Positions 41,490 to 50,028 of a stretch of DNA of 64,000 nt are shown one piece after another. Source of the stretch: an uncultured Clostridia bacterium (lineage in GTDB: Bacteria > Bacillota > Clostridia > Oscillospirales > Ruminococcaceae); contig CALZUA010000017.1 of NCBI GenBank assembly GCA_945829235.1, positions 1 through 64,000 of the forward strand. The letters run 5' to 3'. Position 1 is the stretch's first letter. Every line of letters starts with the position of its first letter. Below the pieces are notes generated by a model that saw only the letters and a program-made list of their open reading frames with translations, did not search any database and was not told the DNA's origin. A program made the translations under genes and the position numbers.

Positions 41490-42365
41490 ATGTCGGTTAT
41501 AGGCGAGCTTGCAGAGCGTTTTCCACAGCTTTACATCAAGCCCGAAAAGGGCGCGTCACAAAGCGAGATTTACCGTGCGATTGTCCGCAAGGGCGAGAGC
41601 TTTTTAGGGGATTTGGCGCATTTTATTTGTTCGGACGAGGACAGCCTGACAGTCGCGGAAACGCCCGCGGGAAGGGTTGAGGTTGTCTTTCTGAAAAACC
41701 GTGAGGATTTCGAGTGCTTTTATCGGATAATGGCGGCGAAATGCGAGCCGGTGCCGATTTTGCGGACGGTCGGTGCGGCGTACATCGGCGGGATAAACGA
41801 CTGGAGCAAAATCCACGCGCACCTTGCCGAATACGAGCAAAACGGCGGCACGGACAGCACGGGTGAATTTGCGCGCTTCACCGCTGATAAGAGCAACTAC
41901 AAAACCTCGATAATCCTGCTCTCGGACGGCTTTTACAGCAACCTGAGCTATGAAAACACTCCGTTTCCCGAGGAACAATGGCGGCAAATTTCGCTTGATA
42001 TCCGCAAATATCACGAGCTTACTCACTTCGTTTGCAGGAGCTTTTTCCCGAACAAAATCAACGCGATTTGGGACGAAATTCTCGCGGATTTTTACGGACT
42101 TTTGTGTGCAACGGGAAACTATAACGCGGCTCTTGCGATGAAATTTCTGGGAATTGTTGACGGGAAATACACGGGCGGTCGGCTTGAGCGTTATGTTGAA
42201 GCGCCGATAACCGAGGAGCTTGTCGGTGAAATTGTCGGGCTTTCTTCGCTTTTGGGGGAATTTGTTCCCGAGAAATTTGACAGGAGCGAGGACGATTTCA
42301 GGACGGTAATTTCGGTTCAGGAACGCTCGGACGAGCTCTTGCAAAAGTACCCGCTTGTGAAATAA
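41490..42365 (+). CDS. Metallopeptidase-like protein of unknown function (HELTH motif)
   Basis: A 291-residue soluble protein I cannot assign. The feature that stands out is HELTH (residues 175-179, HExxH), followed about 20 residues on by WDEILADFYGL, whose Glu could be the third zinc ligand as in gluzincin-like enzymes. Upstream there is a mixed alpha/beta region with FLKNREDFECFYRIM and a Gly-rich AAYIGGINDW. It has no signal peptide, so any peptidase would act in the cytoplasm. GGAGG precedes ATG 41490. It is monocistronic, with its own promoter and terminator. Catalytic activity is inference from the motif alone. Confidence 0.65.
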   Translation: MSVIGELAERFPQLYIKPEKGASQSEIYRAIVRKGESFLGDLAHFICSDEDSLTVAETPAGRVEVVFLKNREDFECFYRIMAAKCEPVPILRTVGAAYIGGINDWSKIHAHLAEYEQNGGTDSTGEFARFTADKSNYKTSIILLSDGFYSNLSYENTPFPEEQWRQISLDIRKYHELTHFVCRSFFPNKINAIWDEILADFYGLLCATGNYNAALAMKFLGIVDGKYTGGRLERYVEAPITEELVGEIVGLSSLLGEFVPEKFDRSEDDFRTVISVQERSDELLQKYPLVK

Positions 42366-42372
42366 TTCATAG

Positions 42373-42397
42373 GGCATACCGCTTGGTGTGCCTTTTT
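42373..42397 (+). terminator. Terminator of the HELTH protein gene
   Basis: Stem GGCATACC/GGTGTGCC (42373-42380 with 42385-42392), loop gctt, then TTTTT. Confidence 0.85.
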
Positions 42398-42440
42398 CTT
42401 TTGCAAAGCTATCAATTTTCGCAGAAATCGAAAAAAGCTC

Positions 42441-42469
42441 TTGACAGGGCGAAGTTTTTGTGCTATACT
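42441..42469 (+). promoter_or_regulatory. Promoter of the radical-SAM-like gene
   Basis: TTGACA (42441-42446), a 17-bp spacer and TATACT (42464-42469). Confidence 0.85.
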
Positions 42470-42515
42470 GTTCTTAGGTTTAAATAAACTTTTAATAAAG
42501 AACGGAGGAAAAACT

Positions 42516-44264
42516 ATGAATTATCAGATAAGACGCAGTATTCACGAAACAAGTTCGAGCAGTGCAAGCGCGATGACGATGATATCGGACAGCGGCAGGC
42601 ATTTTGACGTGAAGCTCGACAAGCCTTGGATTTGCGTACAAGGTTGCTATAACACGTCCGGCGATGGGATTAGTCACGTTTATCTGAACAGTTGGGCGGA
42701 CAAAATGGCGTTTCTCGCGGACGATTCACCCGTTTGGCACGAGATGTTCAAAAAGGTGACGGGGCAGGATTTTGTGCTGTACAAGCTGTTCTACACCGAA
42801 TGGGAGTACATCGATGACGTTGACGCTCACACGATACCCGGCGCGATTGTCCCCGAAAACAGATTGGACGATTTTTTACAGATTGTCCCCGATTTGGGCT
42901 ATGTCTGCGGAGTGGAATTGACTTATCTTGATAATTTGGTTGCGCTTCCCGCCGACACTCCCGATGAATTTCTCAAAAAATACTATCTCGAACCGGCTTA
43001 TACGTCATTTGAATCGAACATAAAGCTCAATGACCTAAAGAAAATGTTCGGCGAGAACGAGGTTGACGAGAAGTTGCTGGAGGAGATTGTTTTCAACCCC
43101 GCAATTGCTTTTAATATCGGCGGCGACGCGTTTGATGATGACCGCGGCTTTGGCGTGATAAACGGCTATTATATGGACAAAAGCGCTGACAATACATTTC
43201 GCCGCGCGCATTATTCGATGTTTGGCGGGATTTATCACAACGGAAACGAAACGCTAATTCTTGGGCTTGACGGCACGAAGGTGAGAATGTGCCGCGATGA
43301 AAAATCCGAGCCGGAGTACCCCGAGAGCATTGACGTGAAGATAACCGACCGTTGCGAGCACAACTGCCCGTTTTGCTACGAGGGTTGCACGGCTGAGGGA
43401 CAGCACGGCGAGATACCCGAAAAGCTGTTCGCGTCGCTCCCGCCGTTCACCGAGCTTGCGATAGGCGGCGGAAACCCGCTTTTGCACCCCGAGTTTGCCA
43501 CACTCCGCGACAAGTACAATGTTTTTATGAACGTCACTGTTCGTGCGGAAGATTTCGAGAAATTTTTCGACCCCGAGAGATATACAAGATATGAGCGCTT
43601 CGATATTTGGAGCAGACCGATAAAGAGCGAGCTTGAGCTGTTGAAATACAACGCGCTCGGCGTATCGGTAAGCTCGGCGGAGAGCGCAAAAAAGTTCTCC
43701 GAGGGATATGAAAACTTGTCTACGGTGTTGTACCATGCGGGCGGGTACGAAATAAACAGTTATCGTGATGAATATTTTCCGTATGTTGTCATTGCCGATG
43801 GCGACGGGCAAATGGAGCTGAATACTCGTGTTGTTGTTCACGCGGTAAACGGTGTAATCGGCGAGGGAATGCTTGACGAGCTGTTTGACAAGGAACTTGA
43901 TTTGCTGATTCTCGGGTACAAGACGAAGGGCAGGGGAGTTGAGTTTGCGGAAAACGGGCGCGTTGCCGAGAACCAAAAGTGGCTTTACGACAACATCGAC
44001 AGTCTTGCGAAGCATTTCAGAGTGGTTGCGTTTGACAATCTTGCTCTTGAACAGCTTGATATGCACAGGTTTATATCCGATGAGGAATGGAAGCATTTTT
44101 ATATGGGTGACGAGGGAACGCACTCGATGTACATTGACCTTGTGAAAAAGGAGTACGGGATAAGCTCAACGGACAACAGGCGCTGGGCGCTCACGGACGA
44201 TATACGGGAAATGTTCCGGCATATTCGGGAGGTTGTTTCCGAGGATAAGGCAAAACGCTCTTGA
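42516..44264 (+). CDS. Radical-SAM-like protein with ETSSSS-type N-terminal domain
   Basis: A 582-residue protein of unknown function. The N-terminus, YQIRRSIHETSSSSASAM, resembles the 'FETNSSSTHS' opening seen in phage and clostridial proteins; a ~240-residue uncharacterised domain follows. The central part begins VKITDRCEHNCPFCYEGC, with CX3CX2C at Cys280, Cys284 and Cys287, the 4Fe-4S motif of radical-SAM enzymes. ELAIGGGNPLLHPEF, a GGxP-type SAM-binding strand, comes about 40 residues later. The C-terminal ~200 residues show no SPASM-like Cys cluster and look divergent. No peptide precursor or partner is obvious next to it. ATG 42516 has CGGAGG upstream. The substrate cannot be told from sequence. 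Confidence 0.75.
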   Translation: MNYQIRRSIHETSSSSASAMTMISDSGRHFDVKLDKPWICVQGCYNTSGDGISHVYLNSWADKMAFLADDSPVWHEMFKKVTGQDFVLYKLFYTEWEYIDDVDAHTIPGAIVPENRLDDFLQIVPDLGYVCGVELTYLDNLVALPADTPDEFLKKYYLEPAYTSFESNIKLNDLKKMFGENEVDEKLLEEIVFNPAIAFNIGGDAFDDDRGFGVINGYYMDKSADNTFRRAHYSMFGGIYHNGNETLILGLDGTKVRMCRDEKSEPEYPESIDVKITDRCEHNCPFCYEGCTAEGQHGEIPEKLFASLPPFTELAIGGGNPLLHPEFATLRDKYNVFMNVTVRAEDFEKFFDPERYTRYERFDIWSRPIKSELELLKYNALGVSVSSAESAKKFSEGYENLSTVLYHAGGYEINSYRDEYFPYVVIADGDGQMELNTRVVVHAVNGVIGEGMLDELFDKELDLLILGYKTKGRGVEFAENGRVAENQKWLYDNIDSLAKHFRVVAFDNLALEQLDMHRFISDEEWKHFYMGDEGTHSMYIDLVKKEYGISSTDNRRWALTDDIREMFRHIREVVSEDKAKRS

Positions 44265-44289
44265 CATTTCGTGCAATTTGTGATAATAT
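44261..44289 (+). promoter_or_regulatory. Promoter of the half-HsdS gene
   Basis: TTGACA (44261-44266) overlaps the stop codon of the preceding gene; a 17-bp spacer and TAATAT (44284-44289) follow. Confidence 0.65.
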
Positions 44290-44327
44290 AAAATCAGGAT
44301 ATAAACCGTACAGTCAAGGAGCAAATT

Positions 44328-45029
44328 ATGTCAGAACAGAGAAACGATGAAATAAACTTTGGAAGTGTTATCACGGACATTTCGCGAGGAATACAGCTTA
44401 CCGCCGGACAGCTTGAGCGGTGCCTTACGGACGAGGACACGGGCTATCGGTATCTTGCGCTTGCGGACATAAAGAACGGATTTTCGTTTGAGCTGGACAC
44501 GGAAAATCTTCGCTTTTTTGACCCGAAACAGCTGGGGAAGTCGGTTGAACAGTTTTGCGTAAAGCCCGATATGATACTGCTCACCAAGAACGACACGCCG
44601 TTTAAGGTGGACATCGCGGGCAAAATTGACGACAAGAAGATAATTGTCGGCGGCAATATTTATATGATAAAGGTTGACGAAAGCAAGGTTATCCCGCGCT
44701 GGTTGTGCTATTGGCTTCAGAGCGCTGAGGGTATGGCGAAACTGCGCGGTGCGTCCTCTTTTACGCATAACGGAAAGATGAAATGGATATCCATCAAGCA
44801 GATTGAGGGCTTGATGATACCGCACATCGATTTTAATCAGCAAGCAAACGAGCTTGTTGCCAAAATTTACGAATATATGGACTGGCTCAAACGACTCAGC
44901 AATGACTTTTTTAGAAATTCAAATGAGATTTTCGCGATTTTTCATTCGCTCGGTATGCCCACTCCCATCGAGGATTTGGAAGCGGATTTTGCGAAACCGA
45001 CATCGTTTTTATCCGAGAATGAAGACTGA
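44328..45029 (+). CDS. Orphan HsdS-like protein with a single target-recognition domain
   Basis: A 233-residue protein resembling half of a type I restriction specificity subunit. TRD features: YRYLALADIKNG, KPDMILLTKNDTPFKV, IIVGGNIYMIKV, and SFTHNGKMKWISIKQIEGLMIP. The typical conserved spacer helix follows (QANELVAKIYEYMDWLKRL, ~190-215). There is only one TRD instead of two, and no hsdM or hsdR in the window. Single-TRD S-type proteins can dimerise or modify other complexes, or can be remnants. AAGGAG precedes ATG 44328; it has its own promoter and terminator. Function in DNA recognition is inferred from family only. Confidence 0.75.
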   Translation: MSEQRNDEINFGSVITDISRGIQLTAGQLERCLTDEDTGYRYLALADIKNGFSFELDTENLRFFDPKQLGKSVEQFCVKPDMILLTKNDTPFKVDIAGKIDDKKIIVGGNIYMIKVDESKVIPRWLCYWLQSAEGMAKLRGASSFTHNGKMKWISIKQIEGLMIPHIDFNQQANELVAKIYEYMDWLKRLSNDFFRNSNEIFAIFHSLGMPTPIEDLEADFAKPTSFLSENED

Positions 45030-45052
45030 AACGGCATTTTGGAAGGATCTTG

Positions 45053-45078
45053 CCAAGCTCTTCGGGGCTTGGTTTTTT
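45053..45078 (+). terminator. Terminator of the half-HsdS gene
   Basis: Stem CCAAGCTC/GGGCTTGG with a 4-nt loop, then TTTTTTCTT. Confidence 0.85.
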
Positions 45079-45107
45079 CTTAATCTAAACACGGTTTGAA
45101 AAAACCG

Positions 45108-45136
45108 TTGACAAGGCGGCAAAATCGTGTTATAAT
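45108..45136 (+). promoter_or_regulatory. Consensus promoter of the LRR gene pair
   Basis: TTGACA (45108-45113), a 17-bp spacer and TATAAT (45131-45136). Confidence 0.85.
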
Positions 45137-45180
45137 GACAACAAGGCTTATATAAACCGAGCGCGAAAGGAGAGCAGAAT

Positions 45181-46608
45181 ATGAGTTCATATCATACCGA
45201 TTTGTTTGATTGTTACATCAAAGAGGAGTATCGGAAAACGATAACCGAGGTTCAGCGAACGAAAAGCTGGTACAGCTTTGTGGATATAGATGTGTGGGAA
45301 CCGGCGGACGAGGTTGACCACGACTACTGCCCGTATTTTCCTTTTCGCGAAGCCGATTGGGACGAGGAAACCGGCAGATTTCGCTTTTATACCGATTTCA
45401 ACACGCACAATAATGTTTATTATTATAAAGCGCTGGAGCTTATTCAGTACGTTTTGGAAAGGATTTGCGAGGACGACAAACCGCTTTATTATGCGATGGA
45501 TGATGAAGTGGACGATGAACCGATGATTCTTCGGGACTTGCGGGGAAATCGAAGCGCGCAGGTTGAAAAGTTTCTGGAGAAGCCGTTTGATGATTTTTCG
45601 GAATACGAGAAATATTTTGAAAATCAGCCGTTTGTAATTCTCGAGAAACCGAAAATTCCCGAGGGATATTTTATCACGGCAGGCGGCTCTTTGTATACAA
45701 TCGGGCAGGCGGCAAACGCGAGATATTTTGGTATGGGCGCTCCCGAGGAGATTTTGGAATATGTAAAAATGCGCGGACTTAAGCTGTACTCGCAGGACGA
45801 TTTTATCGATGAAAACGGAAAGCTTGTTTTTCCGGAGGAAGTTCGGTGTATTGAGAAAAATTCGTTCAAGGGCTGTAAAAAGCTCCGCTCGATAGAATTG
45901 CCGGAAAAATTTGTGATAAGCGAGGGCGCGTTTGAGGACTGCGAAAATCTTGAGAGCGTGAAGCTTTCTCACCGAACGGTTGTCGGAGCGCGCGCGTTCA
46001 GCCGCTGTACATCGCTGAAGGAAATCGATTTGCCCGTAATTTTTGAGGAAACCGATGAAAACTATGAAATGTTCGGTATTTTCCATATGTGCATTAAGCC
46101 CTACGCTTTTTTCAGCTGCAAGTCGCTTGAACGGGTGACGCTCCCGCCGAATATAACCTCCATAGGAACTCGCGCGTTTGCGATGTGCGAGAGCCTGAAA
46201 TCGATTGATATTCCCGAAAGCGTTGTGAAAATTAAGAGGGGCGCGTTTTGCGGGTGCAAGTCGCTGGAAAAGGTTGTGCTTCCCGCGGGATTACAGATAA
46301 TAGAAAACGAAGCGTTCAACGGTTGTACAAGTCTTGTTGAAATTATCATACCCGAGTCCGTGCGGCAAATCGGCGAGGGCGGCGAAGAATATTATGATGA
46401 TTTGGACAGAGTGCTGGGCGGGGTTGTTTTCAATCAAAGCGTCGGCTATTACAGAGGAACAGAAAGATGGTTTTCGTGGGCGAAAGACATTATTCCCGCG
46501 GCTCTCCCGAACCTCACCATCAAAGGCAAGAGCAGAAGCTGTGCGCACGTCTACGCTGTTTATAACGGAATTAAGTTTGAGGAATATGACTTTGGCGAAA
46601 AAGTGTGA
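45181..46608 (+). CDS. BspA-type leucine-rich-repeat protein, cytoplasmic
   Basis: A 475-residue protein. The N-terminal ~200 residues are an acidic, Tyr/Asp-rich domain I do not recognise. From ~215 to ~400 there are LRR_5 (BspA/TpLRR) units of ~23 residues with the repeating core F-GC-SL--I-LP, for example RAFAMCESLKSIDIPESV and GAFCGCKSLEKVVLPAG. The tail (~420-475) returns to non-repeat sequence. Most BspA-like proteins are surface proteins, but no signal peptide or anchor is visible here, so a cytoplasmic role is likely. AAGGAG precedes ATG 45181. A second gene of unknown function follows after 12 nt. Confidence 0.8.
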   Translation: MSSYHTDLFDCYIKEEYRKTITEVQRTKSWYSFVDIDVWEPADEVDHDYCPYFPFREADWDEETGRFRFYTDFNTHNNVYYYKALELIQYVLERICEDDKPLYYAMDDEVDDEPMILRDLRGNRSAQVEKFLEKPFDDFSEYEKYFENQPFVILEKPKIPEGYFITAGGSLYTIGQAANARYFGMGAPEEILEYVKMRGLKLYSQDDFIDENGKLVFPEEVRCIEKNSFKGCKKLRSIELPEKFVISEGAFEDCENLESVKLSHRTVVGARAFSRCTSLKEIDLPVIFEETDENYEMFGIFHMCIKPYAFFSCKSLERVTLPPNITSIGTRAFAMCESLKSIDIPESVVKIKRGAFCGCKSLEKVVLPAGLQIIENEAFNGCTSLVEIIIPESVRQIGEGGEEYYDDLDRVLGGVVFNQSVGYYRGTERWFSWAKDIIPAALPNLTIKGKSRSCAHVYAVYNGIKFEEYDFGEKV

Positions 46609-46620
46609 GGAGGAAGAGAA

Positions 46621-47439
46621 ATGGTTGAGCTAAAGAACTGGACGATTACGAGAGAATATTTCGGTCAAGAAGTTTTCAATATGCACGGCACCGTTTACGG
46701 ACACAAATCGCCGAGATGTCCCGACGGAACGTTTATTCACACAACGAGAATTATGAGCATTGAGGACAAGGGCGAGTTTTTGGAGGTAAACACCCGCAAC
46801 ACTGTTTACACCTTGCAAAAGCAAAGCATTTCGAGAAAATATGACGCGGCAGATGAAAATGCTTTTGAGGATTTGCAAAGCTGTCTGTCAATGATTTTGG
46901 GCAAAAAAGGCGAGGAGATTTTGTCGGAGCTGAAGAAAATTGTTGCCGAAAAACAGCAAAAGCTGATTGAACAAGCGCCGCCTTTGGAGAACGGAATGTT
47001 TTATCTCTTGCTTTCGGGCGGCGAGGTCTTCTATTATGACGATGCGTTTTATAAAGACGAGAACGGCGAGATAAAAAAGGAAAAAATGCAGGTTCACGTC
47101 GGAATGTTTCGAAACGCCGTGTTGCTTTTCGGGTGCGGAGTGTGGTTTTACCCGCACAAGCACAACGGAATTGAGTTTTATCATTCAATTGCCGAAATGC
47201 TTGATATGAACACCGAGGAAATTTCCGAGCACGTTTTCGGCTACATTCACAACAGCGGGAGCGAGCCGCTTTTCCTGAAAACAGCTTGGAGGAAAACGGT
47301 TGAAATCAAGCCGAATGAAACGATAACGTATTGCCGCACGGAGCTTGAAAAATACCCTGACGCCGAGCTTTCCTCACGCGCTGATTTGTACACACCCGAA
47401 GAGGTTTTTACCGTTAAGAATAACCCGTTCCTGCAATAA
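46621..47439 (+). CDS. Hypothetical protein downstream of the LRR gene
   Basis: I do not recognise this 272-residue protein. It is soluble with no signal peptide. The first 70 residues look beta-rich (TITREYFGQEVFNMHGTVYG). A helical KKIVAEKQQKLIEQ segment lies at ~105-120, and a beta-rich half with VGMFRNAVLLFGCGVWFYPHKHNG follows. AGGAGGAAGAGAA precedes ATG 46621, which lies 12 nt after the LRR stop, so the two are surely cotranscribed and may act together. Confidence 0.7.
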   Translation: MVELKNWTITREYFGQEVFNMHGTVYGHKSPRCPDGTFIHTTRIMSIEDKGEFLEVNTRNTVYTLQKQSISRKYDAADENAFEDLQSCLSMILGKKGEEILSELKKIVAEKQQKLIEQAPPLENGMFYLLLSGGEVFYYDDAFYKDENGEIKKEKMQVHVGMFRNAVLLFGCGVWFYPHKHNGIEFYHSIAEMLDMNTEEISEHVFGYIHNSGSEPLFLKTAWRKTVEIKPNETITYCRTELEKYPDAELSSRADLYTPEEVFTVKNNPFLQ

Positions 47440-47440
47440 G

Positions 47441-47467
47441 AAAAAGCCCGAGAATTTCGGGCTTTTT
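47441..47467. terminator. Bidirectional terminator
   Basis: Stem AAAAAGCCCGA/TCGGGCTTTTT (47441-47451 with 47457-47467) between convergent genes. Confidence 0.9.
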
Positions 47468-47476
47468 GACGCGGCT

Positions 47477-48490
47477 TCACTTTTGCAAAGCCGTGTTGTT
47501 TGACGTGTTATCGGAATTGGTTGAAGTGGTATCATCAGCCTTGAGCTTTGCCATAACCTCAAGCGCAAACGGACGCAACTCATCGGGAAGCACGCTCAAA
47601 TCACCGTTTTTGATTGCTTCGACAGCGGCAGAAAGTTGCTCATCGGAAACGCCCGCCGCTGCGATTTCATCGTGATATTTCGCCATAACCGCTTCAACCT
47701 TTTCATCGGAGATGTTAAGGCTCTGAGCGGTGGGCTGTTGCTCGCCGTTTGCGTCAATTGTGTAGTTGTCGTGAAGGATAAGCTCGTCAACCGTGACAAA
47801 CTCGAAGCCCTTTTCCTTCAACCCTTTGAGGACATTCGGGAGTGCTTCGGTTGTGTTCTGCAAATCGTTGTGGAACAGCAGAATTGAGCCTGATTTCGTG
47901 TTCTCAAGCACCTTTTTGGTAATCTGCTCGGCGGTCGGCTTGTTCCAGTCAACGCTGTCAACGTCCCATTGAATTGTTTTCAACCCCATACCCTCGAGGG
48001 TTGTGAGGAGCGAGTCATCGTACTCGCCGTAAGGCGCGCGGTAAAGGACGGGTTCTTTTCCGGTAATCATCTTGATTTTGCGGGAACATTCGCGCGTGTC
48101 GTTAATCAGGTCGTTGACGTTTATCCCCTCAACGTGGGGGTGTTGGTCGGAGTGGTTTTCGATTTCGTGACCGGCATCGGCGAATTTCTTGACATCATCG
48201 GGATAACGGTCACACCAGTCACCGGTGATGAAAAAGGTTGCTTTTGCGTCGTAATCGTTGAGGATATCGAGAAGCTCATCGGTGTTCGAGTTTTCCCAGG
48301 CAACGTCAAAGGTAACGGCAATTTTGTTGTCGGCGCGCTCCACGCGGTAGATGGGGAGCTTTCGCTGTTCAGCCTTTGTGCCGACGGACGTGACTGCGGC
48401 GGTGATGATAACGGCGGCGGTTGCCGCGGCGGCAGCGGCGATTGCGGCGATACGTTTTATTTGTTTTTTGGTTATTGAAACAGCTCTCAT
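47477..48490 (-). CDS. PdaB-like polysaccharide deacetylase
   Basis: A 337-residue exported protein. An N-terminal signal/anchor (~11-35: Ala-rich IAAIAAAAAATAAVIITAAV) is followed by a NodB-homology deacetylase domain (~45-255). Catalytic motifs: TFDVAWEN in place of the usual TFDDG, so only one Asp, as is typical of PdaB/YlxY proteins; HSDQHPH (HxxxH metal ligands); RAPYGEYD; DVDSVDW; LLFHND. The C-terminal ~80 residues are a Ser/Thr/Asn-rich extension after a helical segment. By family, substrates are peptidoglycan or chitin-like sugars; PdaB itself matters for spore cortex stability. Loss of the canonical second Asp makes activity uncertain. GGAGG precedes ATG 48490. Confidence 0.87.
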   Translation of the reverse strand: MRAVSITKKQIKRIAAIAAAAAATAAVIITAAVTSVGTKAEQRKLPIYRVERADNKIAVTFDVAWENSNTDELLDILNDYDAKATFFITGDWCDRYPDDVKKFADAGHEIENHSDQHPHVEGINVNDLINDTRECSRKIKMITGKEPVLYRAPYGEYDDSLLTTLEGMGLKTIQWDVDSVDWNKPTAEQITKKVLENTKSGSILLFHNDLQNTTEALPNVLKGLKEKGFEFVTVDELILHDNYTIDANGEQQPTAQSLNISDEKVEAVMAKYHDEIAAAGVSDEQLSAAVEAIKNGDLSVLPDELRPFALEVMAKLKADDTTSTNSDNTSNNTALQK

Positions 48491-48594
48491 AAAAATTCCT
48501 CCGTAAGATTAGCAAGATTTTTTGTTATATTGTTATGAAAAAGCGCGGACAGATATGACAAGCAGAAAAATTTGGAGAAACTTTTTCAAAGCCC

Positions 48595-48623
48595 TTGACA
48601 AAAAGAACAATAAGGTATATAAT
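48595..48623 (+). promoter_or_regulatory. Consensus promoter of comFB
   Basis: TTGACA (48595-48600), a 17-bp spacer and TATAAT (48618-48623). Confidence 0.85.
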
Positions 48624-48673
48624 AAAGGTGTATAAGTGCGCGAAATACGCGGCACGGAAATGAGGGAATGGGT

Positions 48674-48946
48674 ATGGCTCTTGTTAACGTAATGGAAAAG
48701 GTTGTTGAAGACAAGCTCGAGGAGATGCTGAAATCGGAGAATTGTTGTAAATGCGAGCGGTGCATCGAGGATATGAAAGCGATTGCTCTGAACAAGCTCC
48801 CTGCGAAATACGTCAGCACCCACAACGGCGAGCTTTTTTCAAAGCTGGATTCAACGCTTCGTCAGATGGTTGTTGACATAAACGTTGCCGTATCAAACGC
48901 GATTGCGTGCGTATCGAAAAATCCTTCTCACGGACAGGCAAAGTAA
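48674..48946 (+). CDS. ComFB-like late competence protein
   Basis: A 90-residue protein of the ComFB family. Hallmarks: VNVMEKVVEDKLEEM, the cysteine cluster CCKCERCIEDM, ALNKLPAKYVST and NGELFSKLD. The four cysteines probably bind zinc. In cyanobacteria ComFB-type proteins have been linked to c-di-nucleotide signalling; in Firmicutes the function is open. No comFA/comFC neighbour is present. ATG 48674 lies 9 nt after GAGG, better than ATG 48668 at 3 nt. Confidence 0.85.
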   Translation: MALVNVMEKVVEDKLEEMLKSENCCKCERCIEDMKAIALNKLPAKYVSTHNGELFSKLDSTLRQMVVDINVAVSNAIACVSKNPSHGQAK

Positions 48947-48969
48947 GAACCGTGGTTTTATGCAAATTC

Positions 48970-49004
48970 AGCCGACTTTGGTGAAAATCAAGGTCGGCTT
49001 TTGT
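48970..49004 (+). terminator. Terminator of comFB
   Basis: Stem AGCCGAC/GTCGGCT (48970-48976 with 48993-48999), then TTTTGTG. Confidence 0.75.
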
Positions 49005-49020
49005 GTTTAATTTTATATGC

Positions 49021-49049
49021 AAAAAAGCCCGAAAGCGTAACCTTCGGGC
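49021..49049 (-). terminator. Terminator of the dnaX-ybaB-recR operon
   Basis: On the minus strand GCCCGAA, a 9-nt loop, TTCGGGC, then TTTTTT. It lies 15 nt past the recR stop. Confidence 0.85.
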
Positions 49050-49064
49050 AAATTTTGTTTTTGA

Positions 49065-49661
49065 TTAAAGCTCGTTTCTGTTTTCGAGAGCCTTGACGAG
49101 CGTAACATCATCGGCAAATTCAAGCGCCGAGCCTGCGGGCAAGCCGTAAGCAAGCCGCGTGACTTTGATGCCGAGCGGCTTTATCAGCCTGCTGATGTAC
49201 ATTGCGGTTGCCTCGCCCTCAACGGTCGGGTTTGTTGCCATAATGACCTCTTTCACGTCTGACAGCCGCCCGAGCAACTCCTTGATTTTCAAGTCCTCGG
49301 CGGTTATACCGTCCATCGGCGACAACAGCCCGTGAAGAACGTGATAAAGCCCCTCATAGCCGCCCGCTCTCTCGAACGCGGACACGTCCTTCGGCGACTC
49401 GACAACGCAAACCACGCTTTTGTCGCGGTTATCATCAGAGCAGATTTCGCAGACATCGCGCTCGGTGAAATTCTGACAGCACGAACAAAGCCGCACGCTT
49501 TTTCTTGCCTTAACAAGATTTTCGGCGAACTCGCAGACTTCGTTTTCGGGCAAATTCAGCACATAGTAAGCCAGCCGCTGGGCGGTTTTTATGCCAATTC
49601 CCGGCAGTTTGGCAAATTGTTCCGCCGCAAGAGCAAGCGGTAAAGACACAAATTCGGACAT
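49065..49661 (-). CDS. recR: Recombination mediator RecR
   Basis: A 198-residue protein acting with RecO/RecF to load RecA on gapped DNA. The helix-hairpin-helix ([17 protein letters not shown], ~19-35) is followed by a C4 zinc finger (LCSCC...CEIC, ~58-74), a TOPRIM domain ([27 protein letters not shown]) and the C-terminal [18 protein letters not shown]. Normal length. It is the last gene of the dnaX-ybaB-recR unit, 7 nt after ybaB. Confidence 0.97.
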   Translation of the reverse strand: MSEFVSLPLALAAEQFAKLPGIGIKTAQRLAYYVLNLPENEVCEFAENLVKARKSVRLCSCCQNFTERDVCEICSDDNRDKSVVCVVESPKDVSAFERAGGYEGLYHVLHGLLSPMDGITAEDLKIKELLGRLSDVKEVIMATNPTVEGEATAMYISRLIKPLGIKVTRLAYGLPAGSALEFADDVTLVKALENRNEL

Positions 49662-49668
49662 CGCGTTA

Positions 49669-50016
49669 TCAGAACAATCCCGGCATTGTAACGCCGCCTG
49701 TTACCTTAGACATTTCCTCGGTGCTGTACTCCTCGATTTCGGCAATGATTTCGTTCACGCCGCTGATGATGAGGTCCTGAAGCATCTCAATATCCTCGGG
49801 GTCAACAACCTCGGGCTTGAGCGTAACGGACTTGAGCTTCTTGTCGCCGGTCATAACCAGCTCGAGCGCGCCGCCGCCAACCTGCTTTGTGAACTCTTTA
49901 GCCTCGAGCTCCTCTTGGATACGGGTGATATCCTCCTGCATTTTCTGCGCTTTTCTCACCATCTGGTTCATATTTGCGCCTGAATTCTGATACTCTGCGG
50001 GAAGTCTTGATTTCAT
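49669..50016 (-). CDS. ybaB: YbaB/EbfC nucleoid-associated protein
   Basis: A 115-residue DNA-binding protein. A Met/Gln-rich helix ([21 protein letters not shown]), [20 protein letters not shown] and [16 protein letters not shown] match the family, which forms tweezer-shaped dimers. The flanking dnaX and recR genes are its usual partners. It starts 12 nt after the dnaX stop. Confidence 0.95.
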   Translation of the reverse strand: MKSRLPAEYQNSGANMNQMVRKAQKMQEDITRIQEELEAKEFTKQVGGGALELVMTGDKKLKSVTLKPEVVDPEDIEMLQDLIISGVNEIIAEIEEYSTEEMSKVTGGVTMPGLF

Positions 50017-50028
50017 AAAATTTACCTC

